From the IMG/VR virus record IMGVR_UViG_3300007735_000688, positions 1 through 37,117 of that record: a stretch of 37,117 nucleotides of DNA. One strand, written 5' to 3'. A program made the position numbers and the translations under genes. The notes beneath the pieces were generated by a model. That model was not told the DNA's origin, made no database searches, and saw only the letters and a program-made list of their open reading frames with translations. Each line of letters opens with the position of its first letter. Position 1 is the stretch's first letter. The DNA is from a virus. Of the stretch, positions 14,227-22,974 are shown piece by piece.

Positions 14227-15821
14227 TATTGTCCTGCTGTATGAAGTGATGAATTAATAGCGTTCAACAACGCATCTGCTACCATATCTTTAACCCTATT
14301 TGCACCTTCCTTGATGTTGGTAGTGTTGATAGTAAACTCCTTAATAATATCGTTTATTTGCATATTGATAGTAACTGATTTACTACCAGTTGCCTTGTCC
14401 GTCTTTGGAGGTGTTGCGCCTGATGCTTTTGCACCTGCACCTGCCGTTGATTTGGCTGATGTTAGTGCAGGTTTCGTTGCACCAAATGCTTGTGCTGCAC
14501 TAATGCCTGATTGATATTCTGATACTTGACCTTTTAGTTTATCAATGCCTTTTTGCATATCATCGGCTTGAGAACTAAATCCTCTTTCACGCAATAGCTT
14601 TTGTCTATCAGTCGCTTTTTCTAAATCAGATTCGGCTTGTTTCAAATCTTGTTGCTCTAACTTGATATAACTTTCGGATAGTTGTTTTCGCAATGCAAGT
14701 TCATTTCCTCCTGCTTTTACCTTTCTTTTTAGGTCTTCTTCAAGCGCACTTGTTGTACTACTTGCGTGTCTCTTCGCATTGTCTTGTTGCATTTGTAATG
14801 CTCGTTCACTTGCTTGAGATACATCATACCAAACTGCTGCAAGAGCAGATACGGCAATTACAAGTAACCCAACAGGTCCAAGTAATGCCGTTGTAGCTAC
14901 TGCCGCTTCTGTTTCTGCAACTGCTGCTGCCGTTGTAGCAATAGCAAACCCTTCGACAAATGGAACAACCGTTACCATTGCCGTTGCAAATACACCTATA
15001 CCGACTGCAAGGTCAGCAATTAATTCTTTATTCTCCTTTACCCATTTAACTGCGTTACTTAATCCTTCTATCAAAGATGTTAATGCAGGTTTCAAGTCCA
15101 TTATCAAAGCCATCACCATACCACCTATCTCTTCACGCACATTGTTAAATTCATTCTTTAGTACTATCATTGGACCTGTACCGACTTCTGATGCAGCTAA
15201 TGCTGAACCACCAAACTCGGTTTGTAATTCTTGAAGTATTAACTTCTGCGCACCTGCAACATCATTCATTGCCACCATACTTTTAATGGTAGATTTCTGC
15301 GCTTCGGTGAACGATACACCTGCTCTTGACAATGCAGTTATACCCTTAATAGGGTCATTCAATGCCTTACCTACTTGGAGTGTAGTACCTTGTAAATCAC
15401 CACCCATCTTTGTTGACATATCAACAATAGCAGGAATGGCATCCATATAGATGGTATCCTTTACTTTTGTAAATGTTGCAAGTAAAGATTGAGAACTCGT
15501 GATGGCATCATCGTCAAACAATGACTTCTTCATCAATGCTTCTGATTGCTTGTCTAACGCATCACGATTCAAGTTAGCAGCATTAGCCGTACTTCGTAAT
15601 GTTGCGTCTAATTGAGCCGATGCTTGAGCCGATTCGTTGAACATATCAACACTCTTGTTGATGAATGCCAATCCTTCATAAACACCAAAGAATCCGAGTG
15701 CAGTAGTTTTAACTTTATCGAATGCCGAATCCAACGCACGAGTAGAACCTATTGCACCATTTATCCCCGATTGGAATCCGTCCGATTTAAGTCCTAATAT
15801 GTATTCTACTATGTTTGCCAT
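14226..15821 (-). CDS. tape measure protein, 531 aa
   Basis: Sets tail length. Helical N-terminal region with typical TMP phrases (FQSGINGAIGSTRALDSAF, SSQSLLATFTKVKD, LQVGKALNDPIKGITALSRAG). Hydrophobic segments occur around residues 270-335. Then come a charged coiled coil (~345-425) and a Ser/Thr/Lys-rich linker. For a contractile phage the protein is short, implying a short tail of roughly 80 nm by the usual 1.5 Angstrom per residue rule. The ATG overlaps the stop of the chaperone extension frame. Confidence 0.85.
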   Translation of the reverse strand: MANIVEYILGLKSDGFQSGINGAIGSTRALDSAFDKVKTTALGFFGVYEGLAFINKSVDMFNESAQASAQLDATLRSTANAANLNRDALDKQSEALMKKSLFDDDAITSSQSLLATFTKVKDTIYMDAIPAIVDMSTKMGGDLQGTTLQVGKALNDPIKGITALSRAGVSFTEAQKSTIKSMVAMNDVAGAQKLILQELQTEFGGSALAASEVGTGPMIVLKNEFNNVREEIGGMVMALIMDLKPALTSLIEGLSNAVKWVKENKELIADLAVGIGVFATAMVTVVPFVEGFAIATTAAAVAETEAAVATTALLGPVGLLVIAVSALAAVWYDVSQASERALQMQQDNAKRHASSTTSALEEDLKRKVKAGGNELALRKQLSESYIKLEQQDLKQAESDLEKATDRQKLLRERGFSSQADDMQKGIDKLKGQVSEYQSGISAAQAFGATKPALTSAKSTAGAGAKASGATPPKTDKATGSKSVTINMQINDIIKEFTINTTNIKEGANRVKDMVADALLNAINSSLHTAGQ

Positions 15822-15991
15822 TACTCGAATTTAACTTGATGTGCTACTTCTAAGAACCACTTTGCTCTACAATACTCCTTTGCAAATTCATCATCTGATA
15901 ATGCCTCAGGGTCTAAATGACAACAACACCGAATATACGCAGCCATACGGTGTATATCTTCGGTGTCGTTGTTAATTTTGTATTCGCTTAG
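15821..15991 (-). CDS. -1 frameshift extension of the tail assembly chaperone, 56 aa
   Basis: There is no ATG-started gene here, but the -1 frame is open from the slippery site to a stop overlapping the tape measure ATG. It encodes LSEYKINNDTEDIHRMAAYI followed by RCCCHLDPEALSDDEFAKEY and ending VAHQVKFE. This is the T part of a G/GT tail chaperone pair, which recruits the tape measure. The fused product would be ~183 aa. Confidence 0.8.
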   Translation of the reverse strand, partial: LSEYKINNDTEDIHRMAAYIRCCCHLDPEALSDDEFAKEYCRAKWFLEVAHQVKFE

Positions 15992-16371
15992 TTTTTTTTA
16001 AAGCGATTTGTTACGATGGTAATAACACCAAGACAATGTTGAACTACACCTAATTTATACGGCTCACAATCATACGTTTCGCCATAAGTCAATGGATGCG
16101 ATTCTTCTTTGATTTGGTATATCAACCGAAGTTCTTCTCCTGCTGCATACATATCTAACTCACTCGCTTTACCCATTAACGCTAACTTACTTACATAGTT
16201 CGGCTCTTTAATGTAGCTTACTATTCGTTCGTTAGTTTCAGGTTTAAATTGTACGCAAACGTGAACTTTGCCTACGTTATGTGCCGTTGCTAATTCGATA
16301 CACTTATCTTCATAACTCTTGCGTTCTTCATCACTGATGATGTCTGTTAATACTGTTACTTCTTTTGCCAC
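15988..16371 (-). CDS. tail assembly chaperone (G-type), 127 aa
   Basis: Helical/acidic protein located between tail tube and tape measure, the invariant position of tail assembly chaperones. The ORF ends NRFKKN-stop at a run of eight A followed by C (minus strand), an efficient -1 slippery sequence, allowing a longer GT form to be made. The short form coats the tape measure and the long form recruits tube subunits in known systems. Function is assigned from position and the frameshift, with limited direct motif support. Confidence 0.75.
   Translation of the reverse strand: MAKEVTVLTDIISDEERKSYEDKCIELATAHNVGKVHVCVQFKPETNERIVSYIKEPNYVSKLALMGKASELDMYAAGEELRLIYQIKEESHPLTYGETYDCEPYKLGVVQHCLGVITIVTNRFKKN
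15991..15999 (-). promoter_or_regulatory. -1 ribosomal frameshift slippery site (A8C)
   Basis: On the minus strand the bases are AAAAAAAAC, containing A-AAA-AAC in register (codons TTT AAA AAA AAC then TAA). Slipping one base back enters the open extension frame at CTA. Confidence 0.8.
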
Positions 16372-16396
16372 TTTATTTTGATTTAATTGTTACGAA

Positions 16397-16822
16397 TTAT
16401 ACTCTATCAATACCACCGATTGCCAATGGAATGTCAAGCAATACTTTTGTATCACCTGCACTTACTGAGAATGGATTTGACTTAAAGTTTACAGCGTGAA
16501 GTGTCTCTTTACGATACCCTCCTGTCGCTGCACCACCGAACACTATCGTTACCTCGAATGGAGGTAATGATAATGGGTCTTTCAAAGGTGATGCGTCAAT
16601 GATGCGATTCCAAACATCTTTGTAAATGCTTATGGATCCTGTATACTTCTTTTGACCGAATCCTCTTGATGTTGGATTAACACCAAGAGAATAGTTATCG
16701 TCAATAGTTTGCTCTTCCATATACTCAACTTTAGTGATACCGATTACAGGTCCTAAGATTGGTATGATGACGGTGATATTAACGCTTGAATAGTTAACTC
16801 CGTTTAATAATGCTGTTGCCAT
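16397..16822 (-). CDS. tail tube protein, 141 aa
   Basis: Beta-rich protein (VNITVIIPILGPVIGITKVEY, KKYTGSISIYKDVW, PPFEVTIVFGG, GDTKVLLDIPLAIGGI) of the size of contractile tail tube subunits. It lies directly between the sheath gene and the tail chaperone, the standard order. No enzymatic motif. Confidence 0.75.
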   Translation of the reverse strand: MATALLNGVNYSSVNITVIIPILGPVIGITKVEYMEEQTIDDNYSLGVNPTSRGFGQKKYTGSISIYKDVWNRIIDASPLKDPLSLPPFEVTIVFGGAATGGYRKETLHAVNFKSNPFSVSAGDTKVLLDIPLAIGGIDRV

Positions 16823-16826
16823 TTTG

Positions 16827-18383
16827 TTATGCTATTGATGGTTTAAATCCGATTGGAATAGATATGATTCGTGCAACTCCATTGATTACCAATGTTACTG
16901 CGATAGTTAGCGTTGATGTACTAAGTACATTCTGTGAAGGATTGATTGTAACCGACTTAGCAGATAATTCGCCATCTTTAACCATTTGGTCAAGTGCAGC
17001 ATTACCAACATTTTCAAAGTAAGCAATCGTGTTATCGGTGATAGTTCCATTAGCGTTGAACGTGATAGGTGAGTTCAATAATGGAGTGTAAGCCGAATAC
17101 AAGTTACGTTCCGCTTTACAGATGGTGCGGTTGTTCTCAATGTAAGCATAATCTGAGGTAGTGGCGACCGCACACGATGAATCCACCCAGAACGTACCGC
17201 TTACCCCTGTAAATTTCTTAGCCCATAAATGACGCTTAGAGAACAATGCCTCCAATGCTGATTGGCTCAATGCAGTCCATAATTGACCATTGCAAAATTC
17301 GACTATTTCATTCTCAACACCATCACTAATGTTAAACTTCCCAACCCAAGCAATCGATTCGCTTACTTTAGCAAGTGCGACTGTACCTAATGCACAACCG
17401 ATGTTTGTGATTGATTTCTTAGCACCACTTACTAATGATGATTCAAACAAGAAGTTGCCTTTACCGCCTCCATCTTGAGAGATGACCGATGTTACAAGAT
17501 TAGTTGTTGCAGTAGAGAAATCAGTTACGGTTGTAATGTCGGCAGTACCTACCAAGTTACCTGCGTATAAAATACTCAACGGCTTATAGTTCGTCTTGTT
17601 AGTATTCGCTATTGTGTTGAGTATTGTAATATCACCACTTGCCCAAGTACCATCTTTAAACACGGCTACTTGACGCATTGAACCATTTGCATAAGTTTGC
17701 ATATCTGTAATCTCGGTGTAAGTAGTTGATGTGTTGTACAAACCAACATACAAGATGCCTTTAGGTTGCATACGGAAGAACTCGCTAATATGATAATAGT
17801 GAATTGCCGATTGAGAACTTGCACCACCTGAGAATGCTACAATAGTACCTGCGATTGCCGTTCCTGTTGTCACATACGTTGCTGTCATTGATACGGTGTT
17901 CAAGAATGAACCCTGAGCTTTAGGTGCTGTAACCGTAACCGTTGCCGTTGATGATGTTGCACTATATCCGTGAGTTGCAGTACCTGAGTTGATAATGTTC
18001 TTGATAGCCGTTGCTACTAAAGTAGTGGTTGTATCAGCAGCAACTTTGGTATAAACTCCAAGTGAAGTTGTACGAGTTGCGCCTGTTAATGGATTCAAAT
18101 CTGCGACCTTCAATTCTACTGTATTACCATCTGAACCAACTGCCGTAACTGCATAAGAACCTGATGCTGCCGTAGCGTCTGAATAATCCTTTGCGATACC
18201 TGCTGCAACTGCATCATCAGCACTATACAAGGCTTTAACTCTTGCAGTTGTAGTGAATCCTGATGGCAATACTGTTGCATAAGTTGACGAGAATACTGCG
18301 TATCCGCTTATATGGTCTTTACTTTCAAGTGGTCGACCTAATCCACCGCTACCTTCTATGAAGGTTATATTTGGCTGTGCCAT
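16827..18383 (-). CDS. contractile tail sheath protein, DUF2586-like, 518 aa
   Basis: Predicted sheath subunit surrounding the tube. N-terminus NITFIEGSGGLGRPLESKDHIS, a Thr/Ala/Ser-rich variable insertion (~70-195), then the conserved core (HYYHISEFFRMQPKGILYVG, KPLSILYAGNL, TNIGCALGTVALAKVSESIA) and C-terminal YIENNRTICKAERNLYSAYTPLLNSPI. The C-terminal half carries the conserved sheath core; the outer insertion is probably exposed. It defines the virus as a myovirus-type phage. Confidence 0.8.
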   Translation of the reverse strand: MAQPNITFIEGSGGLGRPLESKDHISGYAVFSSTYATVLPSGFTTTARVKALYSADDAVAAGIAKDYSDATAASGSYAVTAVGSDGNTVELKVADLNPLTGATRTTSLGVYTKVAADTTTTLVATAIKNIINSGTATHGYSATSSTATVTVTAPKAQGSFLNTVSMTATYVTTGTAIAGTIVAFSGGASSQSAIHYYHISEFFRMQPKGILYVGLYNTSTTYTEITDMQTYANGSMRQVAVFKDGTWASGDITILNTIANTNKTNYKPLSILYAGNLVGTADITTVTDFSTATTNLVTSVISQDGGGKGNFLFESSLVSGAKKSITNIGCALGTVALAKVSESIAWVGKFNISDGVENEIVEFCNGQLWTALSQSALEALFSKRHLWAKKFTGVSGTFWVDSSCAVATTSDYAYIENNRTICKAERNLYSAYTPLLNSPITFNANGTITDNTIAYFENVGNAALDQMVKDGELSAKSVTINPSQNVLSTSTLTIAVTLVINGVARIISIPIGFKPSIA

Positions 18384-18407
18384 TGTTGTTGTGGTTTAAA
18401 GGTTAAC

Positions 18408-18791
18408 TTATGCTGTTACTGCTCGTCCGATTTCTTGCCAGTCTGTACCATTGAATACGAAAGAGATAGTAGCTTTCTTAGAAGCCGTTACACTCAATGT
18501 ACCTGCTGATGTAAATCCTGTAGAAAAAGTAACGACACGAGCAGTACCATCAGCACTAAGGATGAATCTAACCTCATCTCCAACATAAGGAGCAGTTGTT
18601 GAGTTACCAACATTGATTGTTACCGATGGTGTAGCTGTTGAAAGTGCGCAAATAAAGAATGTCTTTGTTGCGTTTGCTTTAGTCGTACAAGCGATAGTAG
18701 AAGCCGATGTTAAGGTTTGTGTGTCTACTAAAATCTTGCGTCCTGTGTTGTCGGTATTCTTTGTACCTAAAAATCTATTTGTAGTTGCCAT
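18408..18791 (-). CDS. putative capsid decoration/head protein, 127 aa
   Basis: Thr/Ser/Ala-rich all-beta protein (TSASTIACTTKANATKTFFI, ISFVFNGTDWQEIGRA) lacking charged clusters or membrane segments. It follows the capsid gene and a 69-aa gene, a place often held by decoration or head-fibre proteins. The assignment is mainly positional. Confidence 0.5.
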   Translation of the reverse strand: MATTNRFLGTKNTDNTGRKILVDTQTLTSASTIACTTKANATKTFFICALSTATPSVTINVGNSTTAPYVGDEVRFILSADGTARVVTFSTGFTSAGTLSVTASKKATISFVFNGTDWQEIGRAVTA

Positions 18792-18793
18792 TT

Positions 18794-19003
18794 CTATTTA
18801 TTTTTTGTTGTTGTTTTAACTTCTTTTTTTGTTGATTCGGGATTTAATATCTCTTCCCTTGAGAATGATGTTGGATAATTATTCTGATTCGTATTCCAAG
18901 TGAAGTCTAATCCGTCTTCGGATAGCCATATCGTAGAGATATGGCTATTGCGAGAGACTTCATCTTTGATTATTGAGAGAATTTGTTCTTTAGTGTAACT
19001 CAT
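18794..19003 (-). CDS. hypothetical protein, 69 aa
   Basis: Small protein between the capsid and decoration genes with 1-2 bp spacing to each. Helical start, aromatic middle (STIWLSEDGLDFTWNTNQ) and a Lys/Thr-rich tail. It may be a head-completion or head-associated protein; no family recognised. Confidence 0.6.
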   Translation of the reverse strand: MSYTKEQILSIIKDEVSRNSHISTIWLSEDGLDFTWNTNQNNYPTSFSREEILNPESTKKEVKTTTKNK

Positions 19004-19004
19004 C

Positions 19005-20132
19005 TTAAACGTAGTTTACTACTTCTTGAGTGAATCCGAATTGAACGTCTAATTTGCAAAGCATCTTAACGTAGAACAATTCAGAGTTATTTTGTACTTT
19101 ATTCATTTCCAACTTAGCATCTTCAACCGAGTTCATACCTACCCAAAGATTAGAATCCATTCCTGAAGTACCTTTAGCAAACATCATTTTGTCAGCAGGG
19201 AAATCAGCAATACGAACTACAGGCAAACCTCTGTAAGTTATATTTAACTGCATTGATTGATAGTCATTACCTTTGTATTGTTGTGCGATAATAGCCTTAG
19301 CGTAAGCATCGTATAAATCATAAGATAAGAACAACTTCATAGAAGGGTCATACTTCAAAGCGGAAGGAATCAAATCATAGATACGTTGAATTTGAGCTAT
19401 GATGCCAGAAGTAAGATTAGTACCAGTTTGAATTGTAGTACCATTCAAATCTATTGTATTAGCATCATCAGTTGCTTTCTTAACAAATCCGTCAAAATAC
19501 TTGTAAATACCTGTTGTAGTTGTATCACCACCCCAAATAATCTTGTTAACGAATCTATCGTGACGCTTCAATACTTGTTGGATAACTACTGATTCAACTG
19601 ATGCAGGTAATGTGCGGTCAATTAACGTAGGGTTAAGTTGTTGAGCATACCAATGGTCTTCAAAATCACGAGGATTGAACTCCATATAAATCATATAGTC
19701 AGCAGGAGTCAATGTACGAGAATCGATTGTTTGACCACCTTTACTAACAGGTGTAGCCATACGATCTTGAATCATGTCTTCGTAGTCAGCATCCCAACGT
19801 GGAATAGTGAACTTCTTCTTTATACCATCTTTTACATAAACGTGACCACCTTGAACTGTCTCGTTACCAGTGATGGCACGAACGATAAACTGACCTGCTG
19901 CTTCACCTGCGTAGGTTGTATCAGAGATAGTGAATCCGTCTCCTTTCAAAGAACCTGATGGAGTTAAATTAGGAATAGTTGCACCGAATGCTTTAGCCGC
20001 ACCGATAACTGATCCAATAGCAAATAATACCCCTGCTACCATTAATGGTGATGCACCTACTGCCATTGACAGGGTTGTACTAACGAGGGCAATAAGTACA
20101 AGTGATAGTGCGAATTTTTGTGTTTGTTTCAT
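19005..20132 (-). CDS. major capsid protein, 375 aa, with hydrophobic N-terminus
   Basis: Main shell protein, probably HK97 fold. It follows the protease/scaffold gene, and the central and C-terminal parts show capsid-like features: FTIPRWDADYEDMIQDRMAT, then MEFNPRDFEDHWYAQQLNP, LYDAYAKAIIAQQYKGNDYQ and FTQEVVNYV. Oddly, residues ~7-47 form two strongly hydrophobic stretches (FALSLVLIALVSTTLSMAVG, PLMVAGVLFAIGSVIGAAKA). This segment may be a delta domain removed by the prohead protease or a membrane-associating segment. The fold assignment is by context and pattern. Confidence 0.75.
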   Translation of the reverse strand: MKQTQKFALSLVLIALVSTTLSMAVGASPLMVAGVLFAIGSVIGAAKAFGATIPNLTPSGSLKGDGFTISDTTYAGEAAGQFIVRAITGNETVQGGHVYVKDGIKKKFTIPRWDADYEDMIQDRMATPVSKGGQTIDSRTLTPADYMIYMEFNPRDFEDHWYAQQLNPTLIDRTLPASVESVVIQQVLKRHDRFVNKIIWGGDTTTTGIYKYFDGFVKKATDDANTIDLNGTTIQTGTNLTSGIIAQIQRIYDLIPSALKYDPSMKLFLSYDLYDAYAKAIIAQQYKGNDYQSMQLNITYRGLPVVRIADFPADKMMFAKGTSGMDSNLWVGMNSVEDAKLEMNKVQNNSELFYVKMLCKLDVQFGFTQEVVNYV

Positions 20133-20149
20133 TTTAGAATTATGAGGGT

Positions 20150-21259
20150 TTAGTTTTTAACTTGGTTTTTAGCGGTGATGTTAGCCATAATAGATGCAGC
20201 AGTTTGAGGCTTTAATCCTTCAGGTGCATCGTTAGGTTTAGGTGCTGCTACGTTCAATGGTAAGTCTTCTAAGATTGACTTAGTTCCTTCCATATCCAAC
20301 TTAGCAAGGTTAACCCATTTAGTAAATGTCTCGGCTTTGTTACCGATACGAGCCTTGAATGTGTTTACCAATTCGGTAGCTGATGCCGTAGCTTCTGCTT
20401 CCAATGTAGCTTCCTTAGATGCTTCTAATTCTGCTTTAGCTTGGGTTAATTCTGCTTCTAATGAAGCGATTCTTGCTTCTGCTTCGATACGAGCATTGTT
20501 AGCCGTTTCGGTTGCAGCAGTAGCGACATTTGTTGCTTCTTGCAACTTGTTGATAGCCTCTACGATTGATGCTTCGTTAGCATCTGCGTTAAGGTTCAAC
20601 TTATTCGTGACTTGTGTCATTTTTGGTTTAGTTTTAGTGATTAATTTATTTATAAGTTTGTCGGCATAAGGCATAATATCGGCAGTTGTATTCGGTACGA
20701 ATTTCTTGTTTAAAGAACTTGTAAATTCAATATCCGTTGCAATGCCTAAGTCTTTACATTTGTTTGCATCCATCCAAGTAGTGACATCCATAAAGGACAT
20801 AATGGTATCAATCTCAATACCACACTTTGCGGATAACATTGTTGCGATGGATGTCTTGAAAGCATCCATTGATTTGCTATCTCCTCCACTAACTGGGTGC
20901 ATCATAAATTGAGCATAGTCGGACATAATACGTTTGCGTCCTGCCATAAATAACGCACCTGCTATTGATGCCGCTACACCTACATTATAAGTGTCAACAG
21001 GAGTACGGCTTTTTATGATTGCGTTGAAGATGTTCATTCCTTGAAGAACGCTACCACCTTCGGAGTTAATCCAAACTTGGATTCTTTTTTTGCCCATCAT
21101 ATCAAGGCATAATAGTTCTTCTTGGAATTTAGCACCATCGATGTATGGAACTTCATCCCATTCACCTTCTTCATTGTAAGACGCACCGATTTGACGATTG
21201 ACCAACATTATTGGTTCGTCTGCGTTACAATCAATGCAATATTCAAATTCCATCTCCAT
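20150..21259 (-). CDS. ClpP-type prohead protease fused to scaffold, 369 aa
   Basis: Residues 1-~185 are a ClpP/SppA-like serine protease: catalytic S98 in GVAASIAGALFMAG, H121 in MMHPVSGG, and candidate D170 in KCKDLGIATD; oxyanion-region glycines occur in WINSEGGSV. Residues ~214-369 are a Glu/Ala-rich coiled coil typical of scaffold. An internal methionine (M214, TKPKMTQVTNK) could start a separate scaffold, as in other phages. The start is uncertain: M1 lies only a few bases from the promoter -7 box, so M3 (MEFEY) is possible. It heads the capsid/tail operon. Confidence 0.8.
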   Translation of the reverse strand: MEMEFEYCIDCNADEPIMLVNRQIGASYNEEGEWDEVPYIDGAKFQEELLCLDMMGKKRIQVWINSEGGSVLQGMNIFNAIIKSRTPVDTYNVGVAASIAGALFMAGRKRIMSDYAQFMMHPVSGGDSKSMDAFKTSIATMLSAKCGIEIDTIMSFMDVTTWMDANKCKDLGIATDIEFTSSLNKKFVPNTTADIMPYADKLINKLITKTKPKMTQVTNKLNLNADANEASIVEAINKLQEATNVATAATETANNARIEAEARIASLEAELTQAKAELEASKEATLEAEATASATELVNTFKARIGNKAETFTKWVNLAKLDMEGTKSILEDLPLNVAAPKPNDAPEGLKPQTAASIMANITAKNQVKN

Positions 21260-21264
21260 AGGTG

Positions 21265-21272
21265 CAAAAATA
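21265..21272 (-). promoter_or_regulatory. Bacteroidota-type promoter, -7 box
   Basis: The minus strand reads TATTTTTG (matches TAnnTTTG) 6 bp before the protease ATG at 21259. Transcription would begin almost at the start codon, so translation may be near-leaderless or use the second ATG (21253). It overlaps the T-rich tail of the upstream terminator. Confidence 0.5.
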
Positions 21273-21274
21273 CA

Positions 21275-21299
21275 AAGCCCCCCAAAGTATGAGAGGCTT
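21275..21299 (-). terminator. Rho-independent terminator after the RHH gene
   Basis: On the minus strand AAGCCTC pairs with GGGGCTT (one G-U pair) around an ~11-nt loop, followed by TTGTATTTTT. It separates the head/baseplate unit ending at 21318 from the protease-capsid-tail unit. Confidence 0.55.
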
Positions 21300-21317
21300 G
21301 TACATTACAATTCTTTT

Positions 21318-21509
21318 TTATGACTTTAGTAGCCGTTCAATCTTATCCTTCGGCATTGAATCAAAGTATAACCGCAACGCATCACCAACCACTTCCGACC
21401 GACTTACATCTTGGTCTTTGGCATAGTTCACTACCAACGTATGATACTTCGGATTCGGATATGCTTCTACTTTTCTTTCAAGTGATGTTGACTTCTTTGG
21501 TTCTTGCAT
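21318..21509 (-). CDS. ribbon-helix-helix DNA-binding protein, 63 aa
   Basis: Contains a beta strand (YHTLVVNYAKD) followed by helices (DVSRSEVVGDALRLYFDSM), the CopG/Arc RHH pattern. It is therefore a candidate transcriptional regulator. It is odd in lying within the morphogenesis genes, immediately before a terminator and a new promoter, so it may control that promoter. Confidence 0.65.
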   Translation of the reverse strand: MQEPKKSTSLERKVEAYPNPKYHTLVVNYAKDQDVSRSEVVGDALRLYFDSMPKDKIERLLKS

Positions 21510-21521
21510 TGGGATGTGGGT

Positions 21522-22304
21522 TTAGTTTAATCTATAATTAAGTCCATCTAAATAAATTTTCCTTGTGCCAACAGAGCCACTTGCATTTTCTAATGTTAAT
21601 ACTCCAGATGTAGATATGCTTAATAAACCCATAAGAAATTGACCTGCATCTTCTATTACTATGCTAAAATATTTTTTTGAAGACGGAATTAAATTGCTTG
21701 GTAATGTACTAATAGTTTCAGGTATTGTTATACCACTACCAATTGTAATAACTCCACTAAATATTACATCTGAATTACTTATTTTTACTTTTGGAGTCAA
21801 CCCACTATAAACAGAAAAATTAGTTGTTAGTGTAAGTGTTTGACTTTGTTGATTAATATATGCCAATGAAAAATAGCTAAATCCAGCACTCGGTGATGGT
21901 GCAACTGCGCTTTGATATACCGACATCTTAGTATCAGCGTGAACATTTCTTGGAACACCATCAGTGAACGTAACAGGGTCAGCAACCGAACTTGTTACAT
22001 AACTTGTTGAGCCTATTACATATACCGAATTTCCTCCTGTTAATGTAAAACTAACCGCAGGTACAAGATACAATACACCGCCCCATAATATTGCGCCTTC
22101 TTGAATAACATAAGAAGAGCCTGAACCTGTATTGTTGCACCCATATAGCGCATAAGGAATACTTGTTGAATAATCACGTCCAATAATTGAACGACCTAAA
22201 GCAATAAGCATCTCGCTTGATGCGGTTTGCAAGAAGTCAAGTGTGCCTGATTTGACAGGGAATCCAACGGTTGTTGAGATTGAGTTTGTTAATAAGTTTT
22301 TCAT
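21522..22304 (-). CDS. tail fibre/baseplate-associated protein, 260 aa
   Basis: Gly/Ser/Thr-rich beta protein. N-terminal segment (TVGFPVKSGTLDFLQTASSE) is like the baseplate-binding part of fibres; then a beta-rich middle (YVIQEGAILWGGVLYLVPAV) and C-terminal domain. It follows two baseplate genes, which suggests a short fibre or fibre adaptor. No host-binding motif identified. Confidence 0.5.
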   Translation of the reverse strand: MKNLLTNSISTTVGFPVKSGTLDFLQTASSEMLIALGRSIIGRDYSTSIPYALYGCNNTGSGSSYVIQEGAILWGGVLYLVPAVSFTLTGGNSVYVIGSTSYVTSSVADPVTFTDGVPRNVHADTKMSVYQSAVAPSPSAGFSYFSLAYINQQSQTLTLTTNFSVYSGLTPKVKISNSDVIFSGVITIGSGITIPETISTLPSNLIPSSKKYFSIVIEDAGQFLMGLLSISTSGVLTLENASGSVGTRKIYLDGLNYRLN

Positions 22305-22308
22305 TTTT

Positions 22309-22974
22309 TTAGTATGGTGTTATTGTATAAGTTAAGGGAATAGTATTGTATTTATCAACGAACATTCGCACTATCTTTTCTTTTGTTGTGCCTAATGCGT
22401 TATATGTTGCGTTTGGTATGTTGATAGTAAAGTTAGCAGGTAATGGGAAACTATAATCGTTTATCACGAATGAATCACTGCCGTTGTTATACGATGATGA
22501 TGATATTGATTCAATACCACCCACACGAAACACGATAACAGGAGGTGTGATGTTTGATATGTATATAGGACTAACACTTGGAGGATTAACATACGTTGTG
22601 CCAAATCGTTTATTCAATGCGTATTCCAATTCTAACTTAGTAGCGTTGAAGTTCTGACTCTCGTCCGATCCAATAAAACTATCAAGTATGCGCAACCAAT
22701 CAGTCGATGCGGTCGGTTCTGCGGTAGTAGATGCCACCATACATTCGTAAACTGAACCATCCTTGTATTTAACGTGCGCACCTGATGTATATGTACCTGC
22801 ACTCCAAGTAGTAGCCGTTGTATCTCCTATCATAAACTTGTAGAAGATTTGATACATACGATTGAACGCTGAAAGTAATCCTGATGATAAGGTCTTGATA
22901 TAAGTAGTTCGCTTATTAGATGGTAATAAGTCGGATACAAGTTTGGTTATATCGATGTTGAATAGTTGTGCCAT
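22309..22974 (-). CDS. baseplate/tail protein with carbohydrate-binding-like insert, 221 aa
   Basis: Helical N-terminus (1-50, MAQLFNIDITKLVSDLLPSN), then a compact ~40-residue insert with the CBM5/12-like pattern WSAGTYTSGAHVKYKDGSVY-ECMV...DWLRI (residues 57-97), then a beta domain. It starts 1 bp inside the gpJ-like gene and ends before the fibre gene, so it is probably a baseplate wedge or gpI-like protein. The insert likely adds surface binding; this is inferred from pattern only. Confidence 0.55.
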   Translation of the reverse strand: MAQLFNIDITKLVSDLLPSNKRTTYIKTLSSGLLSAFNRMYQIFYKFMIGDTTATTWSAGTYTSGAHVKYKDGSVYECMVASTTAEPTASTDWLRILDSFIGSDESQNFNATKLELEYALNKRFGTTYVNPPSVSPIYISNITPPVIVFRVGGIESISSSSYNNGSDSFVINDYSFPLPANFTINIPNATYNALGTTKEKIVRMFVDKYNTIPLTYTITPY

